Shown piece by piece: positions 47,208-58,328 of a DNA stretch of 64,000 nucleotides. The notes beneath the pieces were generated by a model that saw only the letters and a list, made by a program, of their open reading frames with translations, did not search any database and had not been told where the DNA came from. Made by a program: the position numbers and the translations under genes. The DNA is taken from positions 7,342,501-7,406,500 of the forward strand of contig CM032131.1 in NCBI GenBank assembly GCA_018894105.1. Reading direction: 5' to 3'. The stretch's first letter is position 1. The number at the start of each line of letters is the position of its first letter. The DNA comes from Jacaranda mimosifolia (taxonomy: Eukaryota; Streptophyta; Magnoliopsida; Lamiales; Bignoniaceae).

Positions 47208-47654
47208 TGTCACAGGGGTAATTTTTCACATAAATTTTTCGCTCAAGTTTATGCGACCCTGTGCGGCCTAGACCCGCCAAGGGCCTAGTCATCCTGTTTG
47301 GGCATCTCGTTTAGAGTAAGCATGCGAGTTAGGCAACATATGATCGAGCAATGCAACAAGATAAACATTCAAGCATGCAGCGGAATTAATCATAAGGGAC
47401 ACATGAATTACAGGAATCAATCCCAACCTTGTATTAACCCAACAATCGTAAATACACAGGATGCCAATGCCTTCACACAATGTCTGCCCAAGACTAACTC
47501 GCTAACTCATTCCTAACTTTGCCTCTTGGCGCACGGCACGCTGCCCGGTCCTAGCGAACGCCCGTGGCCTGTTTTGTTTTTACCACACACTGACCGGTCA
47601 CCATCAAGCACCACCAAGCATGCATGATCGGACACAATATTTTCGGGTCTAACA
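47208..47654 (-). repeat. Mini-element 5' LTR (minus strand)
   Basis: 447 bp; on the minus strand it begins TGTTAGACCCG (47654) and ends CCCCTGTGACA (47208). The last ~310 bp match 46344-46653, while the first ~130 bp (U3) do not match the other LTR but match 50156-50301 on the plus strand. The purine tract CCAGTGGGGGTGGTT (47669-47655) precedes it. Confidence 0.75.
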
Positions 47655-48109
47655 AACCACCCCCACTGGAGGAATCCGACGCCCTCGTCGGACTAAGGGA
47701 GACACACCCCCACTTGTGTTCCCGCATAAACCTGCTTAAACCTGCAAGTCTAGAAATGAACGCCATCAGTAACTTTAACCCAAAGTAACAGTACTGACCT
47801 CATGTTTTGTCATGCTACACCAAGCCAGCATGGGTTTGGACTTCCCACTGAATCCTGCCAAACACTTTGCCTTGGACAATGCCCCCACTTGACCGAGGTA
47901 TAGGGCTAAGCTTTTAACTTCGCCGCCCAGCAGCTTTTAACTTCGCCGCATAGGATAAAGAAGGCCAACTCTCTTTACCGATTTCTTGGCAAACGCCACC
48001 ATCACTGTCTGATGTCGATGAACCGGCCCCATTAGCATGCATTGGTCTAGTCTCATCCATCCCATCGACTGACTTCTTTCCCTCTTTTCCGAAGTTACTC
48101 CACTCAGCT
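47492..48109 (-). repeat. Left arm of 618-bp inverted repeat
   Basis: The reverse complement aligns without gaps to 49701-50318, with about 16 mismatches by eye (about 97% identity), mostly transitions. It holds part of an LTR, a purine tract and a ~440-bp stretch with a short open frame also present in the right arm. Confidence 0.9.
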
Positions 48110-48111
48110 GG

Positions 48112-48123
48112 GCTCCGATACCA
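48112..48123 (-). other. Second primer binding site (minus strand)
   Basis: Reverse complement TGGTATCGGAGC, one base off the initiator-Met complement. It is preceded on the minus strand by CACGTCAAT, which looks like the last bases of an LTR (ending CA). Only this trace of the LTR remains before the plus-strand gag leader starts, so it marks the head-to-head junction. Confidence 0.6.
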
Positions 48124-48210
48124 ATTGACGTGAGTTTCTCCCGGCTTCACGCTATTTTGAGGGGAATTAACGTGAGTTTGGGTTCTGTGCAGGCTTTGAA
48201 ACGTGGAACG

Positions 48211-49896
48211 ATGGCGGATCAAAGTTTGAAAGAAGCGATTCTTGGCTTGGAGACAAGGATGCGCCGGATGGAGGCATTCCTTGGACAACCGGCTGAAACT
48301 CAAAAGATGGCTCTCTTTAAGCAAATCCAAGAACTACATTTAACGATTGAGGGTTTGCAAAAGACAGTGGCGGGTTGGCCCGAAACGGTGGATCGAAAGG
48401 TTGTTTCGGCTGCTGAAAATGTGGGAACGTTCACTGAGGCCGTTGAGTTGAAACTTGAGTCGGTCAATATGGAATTGATGGTATCGAAGAAGGCTGTTGC
48501 AGCAAGTGTGGCTGATGACAGGGCTTTTTTGTCGAAGGTAAAGGTGCCGGATCCAAAACCTTTTGGCGGTGAGCGAAACGCCAAAGATCTCGAAAATTTT
48601 CTGTGGGATATGGAGACCTATTTCGATGCAGCTAAGATTCCAGAACGGGAAAAGGTGTCCATAACTACGATGTACTTGACGGGAGACGCTAAACTGTGGT
48701 GCCGAACTTGTTTGTCGGTTGAATCAGCTGCTAACCGAGGACGGATTGACACTTGGGAAGCACTGAAAGGGGAACTAAAGGAGCAATTTCTACCTTGCAA
48801 TATGTCGTGGGTTGCTCGGGAGAATCTCCAAAACTTGAGACATACGGGAACGGTAAGAGAGTATGTTTCCACTTTTAGTTCTCTTATGCTTGACGTGCGC
48901 GATATGTCTGAGGAAGACAGGTTGTTCAATTTCATGGCGGGACTGCAACCTTAGGCTCAAGCTGAGTTAAGGCGACAAGGAGTCAAGGACTTGCATTCAG
49001 CTATGGCCGCTGCCGATAGATTGGTGGACTATCGGAATGTCGGAGGCCTGGATCGAGAACTCAAAAAGAAAGATACCGGGAAAGACAAGGGCAAAGTTAA
49101 ACCGAATGGAAAAGGGAAAGAGAAAGAGGGATTCGATGCAGTGGGTGCCCAGACGGAAAAGAAAAGATCAGGGTACTTTGCTTGCGGAGGTAACCACAAA
49201 ATGCGGGATTGCCCTCAGCGGGAACGACTTAGTGCATTGTTGGCTGGGATAACTGAAACCCCAACGGAAAGCGAGATGGAACCGAGAGTCGGTGCTCTCC
49301 AGTTGCTGAACACTCTGACGGGTAAGTGCGATTCAATTAAGAATAAAGGACTAATGTATGTTCGAGTGTTTGTGAATGGTAATCAGGTGAAAGCAATGGT
49401 GGACTCGGGAGCCACACATAGCTTCATTTCGGAGGAACAAGCCCAGAAGCTGGGGCTAAAGATGGAACCTGCTAAAACCCAAGTTAAGGCTGTAAACCGA
49501 AAGCCGGAGACGGTGAAAGGCGGGGCCATTGTGAACTTGAAAGTGGGGAATTGGCAAGGACAAAGCAAACTGATGGTTTATCGGTTGGATGAATTTGATA
49601 TGATTCTTGGCAGTGATTTCCTATTCGATGCGAAGGCCGTGGTTATCCCTTACTTGAGCGGGTTAATGATCCTTGATGATAAAGAACCTTGCTTTGTGCA
49701 AGCTGAGTGGAGTAACTTCGGAAAAGAGGGAAAGAAGTCAATCGATGAGATGGATGAGACTGGACCAATGCATGCTAATGGGGCCGGTTCATCGACATCA
49801 GACAGTGATGGTGGCGTTTGCCAAGAAATCGGTAAAGAGAGTTGGCCTTCTTTATCCTATGCGGTGAAGTTAAAAGCTGCTGGGCAGCGAAGTTAA
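48211..49896 (+). pseudogene. Ty3/gypsy gag-protease with in-frame stop and fused tail
   Basis: ATG at 48211 (MADQSLKEAIL). An N-terminal coiled-coil-like region leads into a retrotransposon Gag domain (DLENFLWDMETYFDAAKI; MYLTGDAKLWCRT; LKEQFLPCNMSWVAREN; VREYVSTFSSLMLDVRDMS). TAG at 48952-48954 (GLQP-stop-AQAELRR) replaces a codon that is usually Trp; the frame then continues. The zinc knuckle reads YFACGGNHKMRDC, so the first Cys of CX2CX4HX4C is Tyr (49174-49176). A retropepsin follows with DSGATHSFI (Asp codon 49402-49404) and ILGSDFL. After CFVQ the frame enters the right inverted-repeat arm at 49701 and adds about 65 unrelated residues before TAA at 49894-49896. RT, RNase H and integrase are absent. 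Not functional as it stands. Confidence 0.85.
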
Positions 49897-50318
49897 AAGC
49901 TTAGCCCTATACCTCGGTCAAGTGGGGGCATTGTCCGAGGCAAAGTGTTTGGCATGATTCAGTGGGAAGTCCAAACCCATGCTGGCTTGGTGCAGCATGA
50001 CAAAACGTGAGGTCAGTACTGTTACTTTGGGTTAAAGTTACTGATGGCGTTCATTTCTAGACTTGCAGGTTAAAGCAGGTTTATGCGGGAACACAAGTGG
50101 GGGTGTGTCTCCCTTAGTCCGACGAGGGCTTCGGATTCCTCCAGTGGGGGTGGTTTGTTAGACCCGAAAATGTTGCGTCCGATCATGCATGCTTGGTGGT
50201 GCTTGATGGTGACCGGTCAGTGTGTGGGAAAAACAAAACAGGCCACGGGCGTTCGCTAGGACCGGGCAGCGTGCCGTGCGCCAAGAGGCGAAGTTAGGAA
50301 CGAGTTAGCGAGTTAGTC
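49701..50318 (+). repeat. Right arm of 618-bp inverted repeat
   Basis: Same length as 47492-48109, inverted. It contains the C-terminal extension of the gag-protease frame, the purine tract CCAGTGGGGGTGGTT (50141-50155) and an LTR start TGTTAGACCCG at 50156, and stops abruptly at GTTAGTC where the Sirevirus LTR resumes. Confidence 0.9.
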
Positions 50319-51245
50319 AACATTCTAATGTGAGAATCAATTAATTAGGAAAGAGCTTTGTTTAGTATCTTAAGGAGTTGTGTGATACTCTCATACATGT
50401 TTTATATTTAAGTGCTGCTAATTCCTTGCTCTACATGTGTTTTCAAGGGACCTTGGGTGAAGAAGGTCAAGGGGAGCTTACCTTCAACGAACCTTGGGGA
50501 GACGAGGACAAGGCCGTTTGTGTCTCGAATAACCTAATGGCAAAGAGGTACGGGAGTCATACATGTTCTCAAGGGACCCCATGAAGAAAATAAATAGGCA
50601 CTTGGTTACTTTAAAGACCTCTGGGTGAAGAAACCAGTAGAGCAATACTGTCTCAAATCTTTTGCAGTATTTTAGGTTCTGGTCTGGAAAGAGAGTCTAG
50701 AGCTTTCCATACAGAGTGGCAGCAACTCGTGCATCATTCCATAGAGGTTGTGCAAGTGAATCTAGCAGAAGTTCTTCTGGACCTGTTCACAAAGCAGCTG
50801 GTTTCGAAATACTCTAGAATCTGCCTTATCCCATCTGGGATTCCGCTTTAACTCTTTGTGAAGAGTTGGTTTCATGCTACTAGGGTGTTTCTGTTCTTTA
50901 ACTTTCATTCTGTCAAATTTTTATTCTTTACTGTAAAACATTCTTACATTCTTAATTGATTTGACAGGTTCAAAATCCTAACTAAAAACTTAGGTGGAGT
51001 AGTAGGCTTGCCGAACATCTAGAAATACCAGTGTCATTTTACTCCTCTTTTACTGCTTTATTTATCACTTGTTTGACTGGTAGTTTAACTGGTATTGACA
51101 AATTTCAGTCACTAACTAAAACTATTTTCTGGAAAACACTTAAACTATTTTGAAAGGACAAAAAGTATTTTGAGTGATAAACTTCCATTGTATAAAAATC
51201 CCTTAGGCCTAATTTACCCCCCTTTTATGCTTATTATCACTCACA
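50319..51245 (+). repeat. Sirevirus 3' LTR, second part
   Basis: 927 bp collinear with about 38170-39096 of the 5' LTR, ending TTATTATCACTCACA, followed by the target duplication AAGTC and by the continuation of the tandem repeat monomer (AGTATAAAAACACTCC). Confidence 0.9.
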
Positions 51246-51250
51246 AAGTC

Positions 51251-54200
51251 AGTATAAAAACACTCCACCTAGGGAATCCAAAATAATATACCCAAAATAA
51301 AGTACTGAAATCATAAAAAATTGTATTTTTTTCTCATTATATGGTATCATTCTTAATACATAAAAAAACTAAGTTGAATTTAACTATTTATGTCATTATA
51401 TGATTATCAAATCCTAATTTTTTAATCATAAGACTGATATAGTCGTGAGACATTACTTGCTTTTTGATGGTGATGTCAAAATAATATATTTACCATATAT
51501 ATTAATGATTTATATTAGCATGAATGAGAAAAAAAGTGGTTGGATGTAAGTAGTTGTGTTCCCAACTTTTGGAACACGTGCTATCAAGAGCTATCAAGAC
51601 CATTACTTAAAAAAAATATGATTTTTTTCTATTGCATGGTCTTACATTTTTAGCCATCAAATTGAGGTAAATTCTACCCAAGAAAAATCGATTATAGAAG
51701 CACTTCAAAGACGTACTGGACTAGGGAAATATAGTGTAATATATCCAAAATTAAATACTGAAACTATAAAAAGGGTATTATTTTCTCGACATACAATATC
51801 ATTCCTGATACATAAGAAATTAAATTGAATTTAACTATTTAAGTCATTGTATAATTATCAAACTATGATTTCTTAATTCTAAGATTGATATAGTCATGAG
51901 ACATTGCTTGCTTTTCGATGATGATGTCTAAATGATATATTTACCACATACATCAACACTTTATAGTAGTATGAGTGAGAACACAAGTGGTTGGATGTAG
52001 GTAGTTGTCTTTTCAACCATTTGAACACGTGCTATTGCAAACATTACTTGAAGAAAATATGCTTTTATTATATTAGATGGTCTTATATGTTGTTTCACCC
52101 TTTAAAGTGAGGTAAATTCTACCAAAGAAAAAGAGTGTATAAAAACACTTCAAAGACAAACCAGATTAGGAAGATTCAGTATAATATATCCAGAATCAAG
52201 TATTGAATAAAAAAAAATGGTATTATGTACCATTCCTAATATATAAAAATTTAAGTTGAATGAATTATTTAAGTCACTGTATGATTATCAAACCATTTCA
52301 ACACTTGTGTATCCGCACTATTACTTGAAGAAAACATGATTTTATTATTTAAATGGTCTTATATGTTATTTTCACCAATACATTAAGAAATATTAGTACA
52401 TATAACAAGTGAGTATAAAAAACTCTATTGCAGTACAAGATACAAAAATAATGGTACTAGATTATTATAGTGAAGTACTGTATTTTAGAAATAAGATATT
52501 ATTTTTCTAAAATATGGTACGTTATTTATACTTATATTGAATTTAATTATTTAAGTTGTTGCTTGACTATCAAAGCATGATTTTGTAGTTTTGACAAATA
52601 TAGTCATGTAACATTGTTTGTGCTACGACATTAATATCAAAATGATACATTTACCACCTATAGTGATGCTCTGCACTTGTCTGAAGTAAAACATAAATGG
52701 TTGGATGCGAGTAATTGCCTTACCAATAATTTCAACACTTGTGTATTTCCACCATTACTTGAAGAAAATATGATTTCATTTTTTCAGATGATCTTATATG
52801 GTTTTTTCACCAATAAATTGAGTCAATATTAGGTCATATGACAAGTGAATACAAAAACACTATGTTACAGTACTAGATGTTGAAGATAATGTATTAAATT
52901 TCTATCGTTGAATATGTATCTACAAAAATAAAGTACTACATTGCTGAAATTTAAATGAGATATTATATTTTGCTAGGCAGTATCAATTTTATAAATTTTA
53001 GATATTGTTCGATTGAATAATTCTAGACCTTGTTATATTGGTATAAGCACGAAACACTACTTTTCGCTACAACATTGATATCCAAATAAATTATTTCACC
53101 ACATAAAATAGTGCTTATGCTAGTAGTAGTATTCCTAACCATTTGAATATGTGCGAATCCTATTCATTACTTGAAGAAAATATGATTTTTATTATTTTTG
53201 GATGGTCTTATACATTGATTCACCAATAAATTGAGATAAATTAGGTCATACATGAATAAGTATAGAATTACTACAAAGCATTATAAGATGCTAAAGATAA
53301 GATATTACATTTCTATAGTGTAGTATTTATCTACAAAAGTGAAGTACTATTTTGGTAAAACGAGATATTTCCATTCTATTATATAGTATTAGTTTTATAA
53401 ATTTTAGACATCGTTCAATTTAACGATTCTAGACCTTGTTATATTAATACAACCATGAACCCCTATTTTTCCCTATAATTTTGATATCCAAATGAATTAT
53501 TTTACCAAATACAATGGGGCTTTACACTAGTAGTTGTATTCCCAATCATTTAAACACGTGCTTATCCACACTATTATTTGAGGAAAAATGACTTACATTG
53601 TTTTAGATGATCTTATATGTTGTTTTCACAAATAAATTGAGGTAGATTAGCACATACAACAAGTGAGTATAAAAACACTCAAATGCTATCCTAGTTTCTT
53701 AACATGAAGTGTTTTATTCCTATTGTCAAGTATGTATTTGCTTAGGTGAAGTATTTGATTTTTGAATATGAGGTATTATTTTTCTGATTTGCGATATTAG
53801 TTTTATACATGTTAAATCTTCAATGTACCTATTATAGTCCTTGTTATGGTGCTATAATCAATAAATCTTGTTTTCTTTCCTACAATGTTGATGACAAAAT
53901 GAAATATTTACCACTTACAATGGTGCTTTATGCTAGCAATTGTCTTTCCAACCACATGAACATGGAGCATCCACACTATTACTTAAAAAAGAATGATTTC
54001 ATTGTTGTAGATGGTCTTATATATTATTTTCACCAATAATCCAAGGTAAATTAGGCCATATGACTGATTTCTTAAATTAAAGTGTATGATTCATGTTATC
54101 AAGTATGTATCAGTATACATGAAGTGTTAACTTTCTAAATAAGGTATTATTTTTTTGATTTGCAGCTTTGATTTTATATATTCTAAATATTGTTCAATTT

Positions 54201-54620
54201 AACTATTTCAGTCCTCGTTAAATTGCTATATCTAAGAATTCCTACTTTTCTGTGCAATGTTGATAAATGAAACAATTAACATGCATAATGGTGCTTTACA
54301 CTAGTAGTTGTCTTCTCAACCATTTGAACGCATGCTTATCCACACCATTACTTGAACAAAGCATGATTTCATTGTTTTAGATGGTCCTATGTGTTGATTT
54401 CACTAATAATTTGAGATAAATTAGGGTATATGACAAGTGAGTATAAAAGTACACAGTTCCAATACTAATTTCGTAAAATGAAGTACTTTGTTCCTGTTAT
54501 CAAGTATGCATCTACATAGATGAAGTATTAGTCGTCTGAAATAAGGTATTAGTTTTTGAAATGAGGTATTATTTTTTTGATTTGCAGTACAGTATAAAAT
54601 GACTCCAAATGTAAATCTGT
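51251..54620. repeat. Right part of the ~0.4-kb tandem repeat array
   Basis: Monomer starts (ATTACTTGAAGAAAATATG-like) occur at 51602, 52043, 52320, 52754, 53166, 53573, 53978 and 54357, spaced 441, 277, 434, 412, 407, 405 and 379 bp. The 277-bp unit lacks about 165 bp between two AACCAT motifs. Later monomers have gained TAGTTGTATTCCCAACCATTT and KTTATTTTTCTGAT-type changes and lost parts of the earlier sequence. There is no open frame shared by the monomers. Confidence 0.85.
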
Positions 54621-56289
54621 CTAGTAGCTAAAAAATAGCAGCCTTTCATGACTATTTCCCATACTAAAAGAGTATTGCAATATGTCTACATATTATATAC
54701 AACTATACATATGCATAAAATTACTACAAGAAATTTACTTTTGGCAAGGAAAAAGTTTGTTACAAAAGGTTATTTTTTTTCTTCATAAGAACCTTTTGTA
54801 ATGAAAAATGTTCATTACAATTTTTGTCCTCTAAAGCTGACGCTAAAAGTTTAGGTAATAGGCATTCTCTTTCGTCACAAATGTATTGGTAGCAAAGGAT
54901 GATTTGTTACAATATCATTAGTTCTAGTGACAACTCTATCCTCACAGAAAATATTAACCGTCATTACAAAAGAATAGCATTTGTTACCAATAATAAATTT
55001 CAAAATATCATTTGTAACAATGAGTTTGGTACAAAAACTTAATTATGACAACATGTGGTCCTCACCAATACTCACAATTATTAATCTTTTGAGTTTTATG
55101 ACAAAGTAATTTTGTCACAAATACTAAATGCAACAACATAGAGTCCTCACTAAAACGAATGTGTCGCCAGCATTTTTATCAAACAAAAGGGTTGGAAACC
55201 AATTTTCAAAACCTAAATTAAAATTTTAGGCGTACTATTTGGAAGTCTTCACATATAAACATAACATCATATAAAACATGAATATATTGAAAGCTAAAAT
55301 TCAAAACAAAGAAATGTTATACTAAGCTAACAAAAGCAACAACTTGGATCTCATAAGCATATGTAGTTAAAATTAAAGGTATCCAAATTGTTGCAAAAGA
55401 GAATGATAAAGAAGTTCTAAATATTGTAGCTTTAATGAGACAAAACATTGCGACATGTTTGAAAAGAGCATTTATGATAGGTTAATTGAGTGAAAATACA
55501 TATATATATATATATATATGAGTTTTCATGTTCATGTCGCGTTCTCTATTCTTGGATCATTTACTTCAAAAACCTACAAATATAACCAAAATTTAAATTT
55601 ATTAAATGTAGAGCCTAGAATATGTAAAAAGAAATTAGATAACTTGAACAACTTATATGACAAAATTCATAAGCTTAGAAAACTTATATAAAGATATCTA
55701 CTTAGTAATAAGAAATGAGAAATAAAATGCCAAGAACTTGAACCAGTTGCGTCAACGTTAAGAATATCCAAGCAGTTAAAATTTATGTGATATAAAGAAT
55801 TTTATAGAGTAGCATATCAAAACCAAAATTAATACTTGTCGAAAATAAAATTGCAAGAAAGTACCTAGTTACTAAACAAGTTTCTTCGCACACATTCTCC
55901 AACTTTCTTGCATCACTTTGCCATCTCCTGCTCATACATAATGGTAAAGAGAATTTAAACATTTTGTCATATGACTATGTGTTTTTACTTGAACTCAAAT
56001 GCAAACATTTGGGTTCTTTGGGGTGTGCAAGACATTTATGGTGTTCAAGGTAACGCACGAAGAATTAGCAACACTAAATTTAGTACTACTAAAAAATCCA
56101 ATCCTCTTTTTTATACCTAAAAGAGCTGAAATAATACAATGCACAAAATAACTAATTTAATTCTGAAACCATATTTGCTACAAAACCATTTACTTACCAA
56201 AAAAATTAGTAACAAATTTTCTGAAGCAAAATTGCTACCTAAAACTAGTAACCAATTTGCTCCAACAAAAATATTAGTCACCAAAAAAT

Positions 56290-56500
56290 TTCAACAATAA
56301 TATGCTACAAAAAACTACATCAGATTATGCAGTAGTTTCAGCAGTTTTTGTTGCAGAAACTACTATTTTTCTGCTGCAAATTAATCTGCAGCAGTTTTTG
56401 TTGCAGAAAATTGTTGCAGTTTTTGATGCAGAAAACTATTGTAGTTCTTGCGGTAGAAATTGTGCAGAAATGCTACAAAAATTCTATGGAAGAACTATAA
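56290..56500. repeat. Short GCAGTTTTTGTTGCAGAAA-type repeats
   Basis: A motif of roughly 17-24 bp (GCAGYTTTTGTTGCAGAAA and variants) recurs about six times between 56325 and 56470 within the CACTA element. The plus-strand open frame here reflects the repeat and is not a gene. Confidence 0.6.
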
Positions 56501-56839
56501 TCAATTGCAAAAACTCTTCTGCTACAGAAACAAAAATTCTACTTTTTCAACTAAAAGAATAACAAATTATACTCCTATGGTGCACTATTTATTCATGCCT
56601 AAAACATAAATTACTCCAATTCAACCAATTTATATTCAAACCAATACTCTTTTTGAGATAACTTTTATACACTACAGTGCTATATGAGCAACTAAATTTT
56701 CTAGTTGTATTTTCTACCTAAAAGTAATTAATACCATAATTAAATATAAAATACATAATAATGATGCGAATAAAATAGAAGTATGAACTTAAAATTTTTA
56801 TCTTGATCATTTGGATTGTTTTATTGCATAATTTTCAGC

Positions 56840-57360
56840 AACATTTGCTTCAGTTCATTTTGCCCATCTCTCAAACCTTCTATTTCTTCATCTTGCTTTT
56901 GGCAACGGTTATCATAACTTTGAATTAGTGCTCATTAACTTTCAATCCTTTCCTCTTGAGATTTGAATTAGCATCTTGTAATTCATCTTCCCTACTGCTC
57001 AATTTTTCTTTAAGTGCATCAATCTATGAAGACTCATATGTGGACCTCTTAGTACATTTAGAAGGCACAACTCCATATCCCAAGCCCTTTTCATATCCAG
57101 AGCATTTGCCAAGTGTCTACATTAAATTTCCCTCTCAGAAACTGAACTTTCTCTATTTTCATTTGCTTGATTCCTCAAGCTTTCCATTTCAGCCTGTCAT
57201 TTAGTCATGAAATCAAGCCTATAAACTTACATGTGAAATATATACTTATACTCAATTAGAATGATAATTACATACAATTGGACGTACATGTATCACTATA
57301 GCCTTTTCATTTACAAAATCACCATTTTTCTTGTGAGTCAGAGCAAAATTATCTACATAG
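56840..57360 (-). pseudogene. CACTA TNPA-like protein, C-terminal fragment
   Basis: Minus-strand frames read, in order, YVDNFALTHKKNGDFVNEKA, then GKCSGYEKGLGYGVVPSKCT, then KEKLSSREDELQDANSNLK, and finally DEEIEGLRDGQNELKQMLLKIMQ before a stop near 56843. This order (a conserved EKA block, a Gly-rich block, a C-terminal coiled coil) is that of the Ptta/En/Spm transposase_24 family, the DNA-binding partner of TNP2 in CACTA elements. The blocks are in different frames or split by introns or shifts, and no complete N-terminus is present. Confidence 0.6.
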
Positions 57361-57547
57361 CTTTGGTTTCCCTTTTAAGTTCCAAAAAAAGAGAAGAATA
57401 TTAGTAGTGAACATCAACAAAAGAGTCAAATTTATTCAAACTTCTGTAAGTACATTTACCATTTGCAATCGTCGTATGTGGAAAGATTTTGAGCCTGAAG
57501 TATGAGTATATGGTAAGTGTGACCTGTTCTCAGCATTGGTTTTAGAC

Positions 57548-58328
57548 CTAGTCTGTAATCACATATGGAAAAACAAAAGTGAAAACCTTACTCAAAAGAA
57601 TGAAGAGTCCGTTTTCCTTTACCGTCATTATATTTCCACCAAGGTTCTTTACAAATAGGATAAAACTCTTTATCCTCATTTTTTTTCTTTCCCAAAATAA
57701 TACACAATCATATCTACACACCTCTATCTTTTTGTAACCTAATCCAATTCTAGAAAGAAGCTTTCTAGCCCAACAAAGAGATGGTGGCATTATATTACCT
57801 TCTAGTAACTCTTTGATTAATTCAAGTATCATGTCCATTGCCTTCTTATAAAGTCATTCTATTCAATACTTTAATATGGAGTAATCTGACAATGAAAGAT
57901 AATAAAGAATACTTCTTACAACTTGGATATAGTTCACATCTAACATCACTCAATAGCCTTTCAAAATTTTCTATATTTGATTCAGAAGAGTGTTCAGGTT
58001 GTTCTGTATCTCTCGTCTCCCCAATCATTTCGAACAATTCATCAATTGTTTCAATGTCAGCATCATCATGATCCCCAAAATCAACATTGTTGTTTTCAAT
58101 AGGATTATCATTATAACTATTTGGCATGGAAGAAAAAGACTGCAGAACTTTATATTTTCCATGATATATCCACTCCTTATAGTACATATAGAAGCCTTTC
58201 AAGTGTAAGTCTCTTTTAACTTTGAGGAAGCTCTTACGCTTGGTGTTTCGACAATCATTGCATGGACAAAGAATCTTATTATCGAAGTATATAACATCTT
58301 CTCTTGAAAACTTTAGAAATGATTCCAC
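57548..58328 (-). pseudogene. CACTA TNP2-like transposase, N-terminal fragment
   Basis: The 58328-57846 minus frame starts in a transposase-associated domain: FLKFSREDVIYFDNKILCPC then NDCRN, and LHLKGFYMYYKEWIYHG, with the conserved Cys residues. An acidic linker follows, then RLLSDVRCELYPSCKKYSLLSFIVRLLHIKV. After a break at 57838-57846 the next frame gives LELIKELLEGNIMPPSLCWA and LSRIGLGYKKIEVCRYDCVLF. In complete TNP2 proteins several hundred residues of catalytic domain follow; here the frame ends at 57548. It lies upstream of the TNPA-like fragment on the same strand, the usual CACTA gene order. Introns could explain part of the breaks. Confidence 0.7.

Larger units (their letters stand above)
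46344..50318. mobile_element. Composite Ty3/gypsy-derived block nested in the Sirevirus LTR
   Basis: The 3,975-bp insert has two parts with opposite polarity. On the minus strand: LTR 46344-46717, an internal mini-domain, LTR 47208-47654, a second purine tract and an internal stretch back to a PBS at 48112-48123. On the plus strand: gag-protease (48211-49896), a purine tract and the first ~163 bp of an LTR (50156-50318). The outer ends are both incomplete LTRs: the left lacks about 6 terminal bases and the right stops at GTTAGTC. No target duplication is seen; compared with the 5' LTR, about 9 bp of the Sirevirus LTR are missing at the junction. It looks like two related elements joined head to head. 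Confidence 0.75.
37813..51245 (+). mobile_element. Old Sirevirus-type Ty1/copia retrotransposon with env-like ORF
   Basis: LTRs start TGTTAACCCC (37813; 45995) and end TCACTCACA (39096; 51245). The flanks AAGTG (37808-37812) and AAGTC (51246-51250) form a 5-bp duplication with one change. Gag, pol and a third ORF after pol are all present but filled with stops and frameshifts. Motifs such as SRPDIMFSTCLCARLQ and the post-pol ORF are characteristic of Sireviruses. Without the 3,975-bp nested block the element is about 9.5 kb, a normal size for the group. LTR divergence of roughly 10-15% by eye makes it old. It sits inside a tandem repeat monomer. Confidence 0.9.

Noticed and set aside
46711..47288. 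Long overlapping open frames on both strands rich in Cys, Arg and Ala
   Set aside because: They cross LTR and internal parts of the mini-element on the strand opposite to the element, match no domain, and are explained by locally high G+C with few stop codons.
48130..48210. Upstream start of the gypsy gag frame at 48130
   Set aside because: The codon is GTG and lies in the junction sequence; ATG at 48211 gives the normal Gag start (MADQ).
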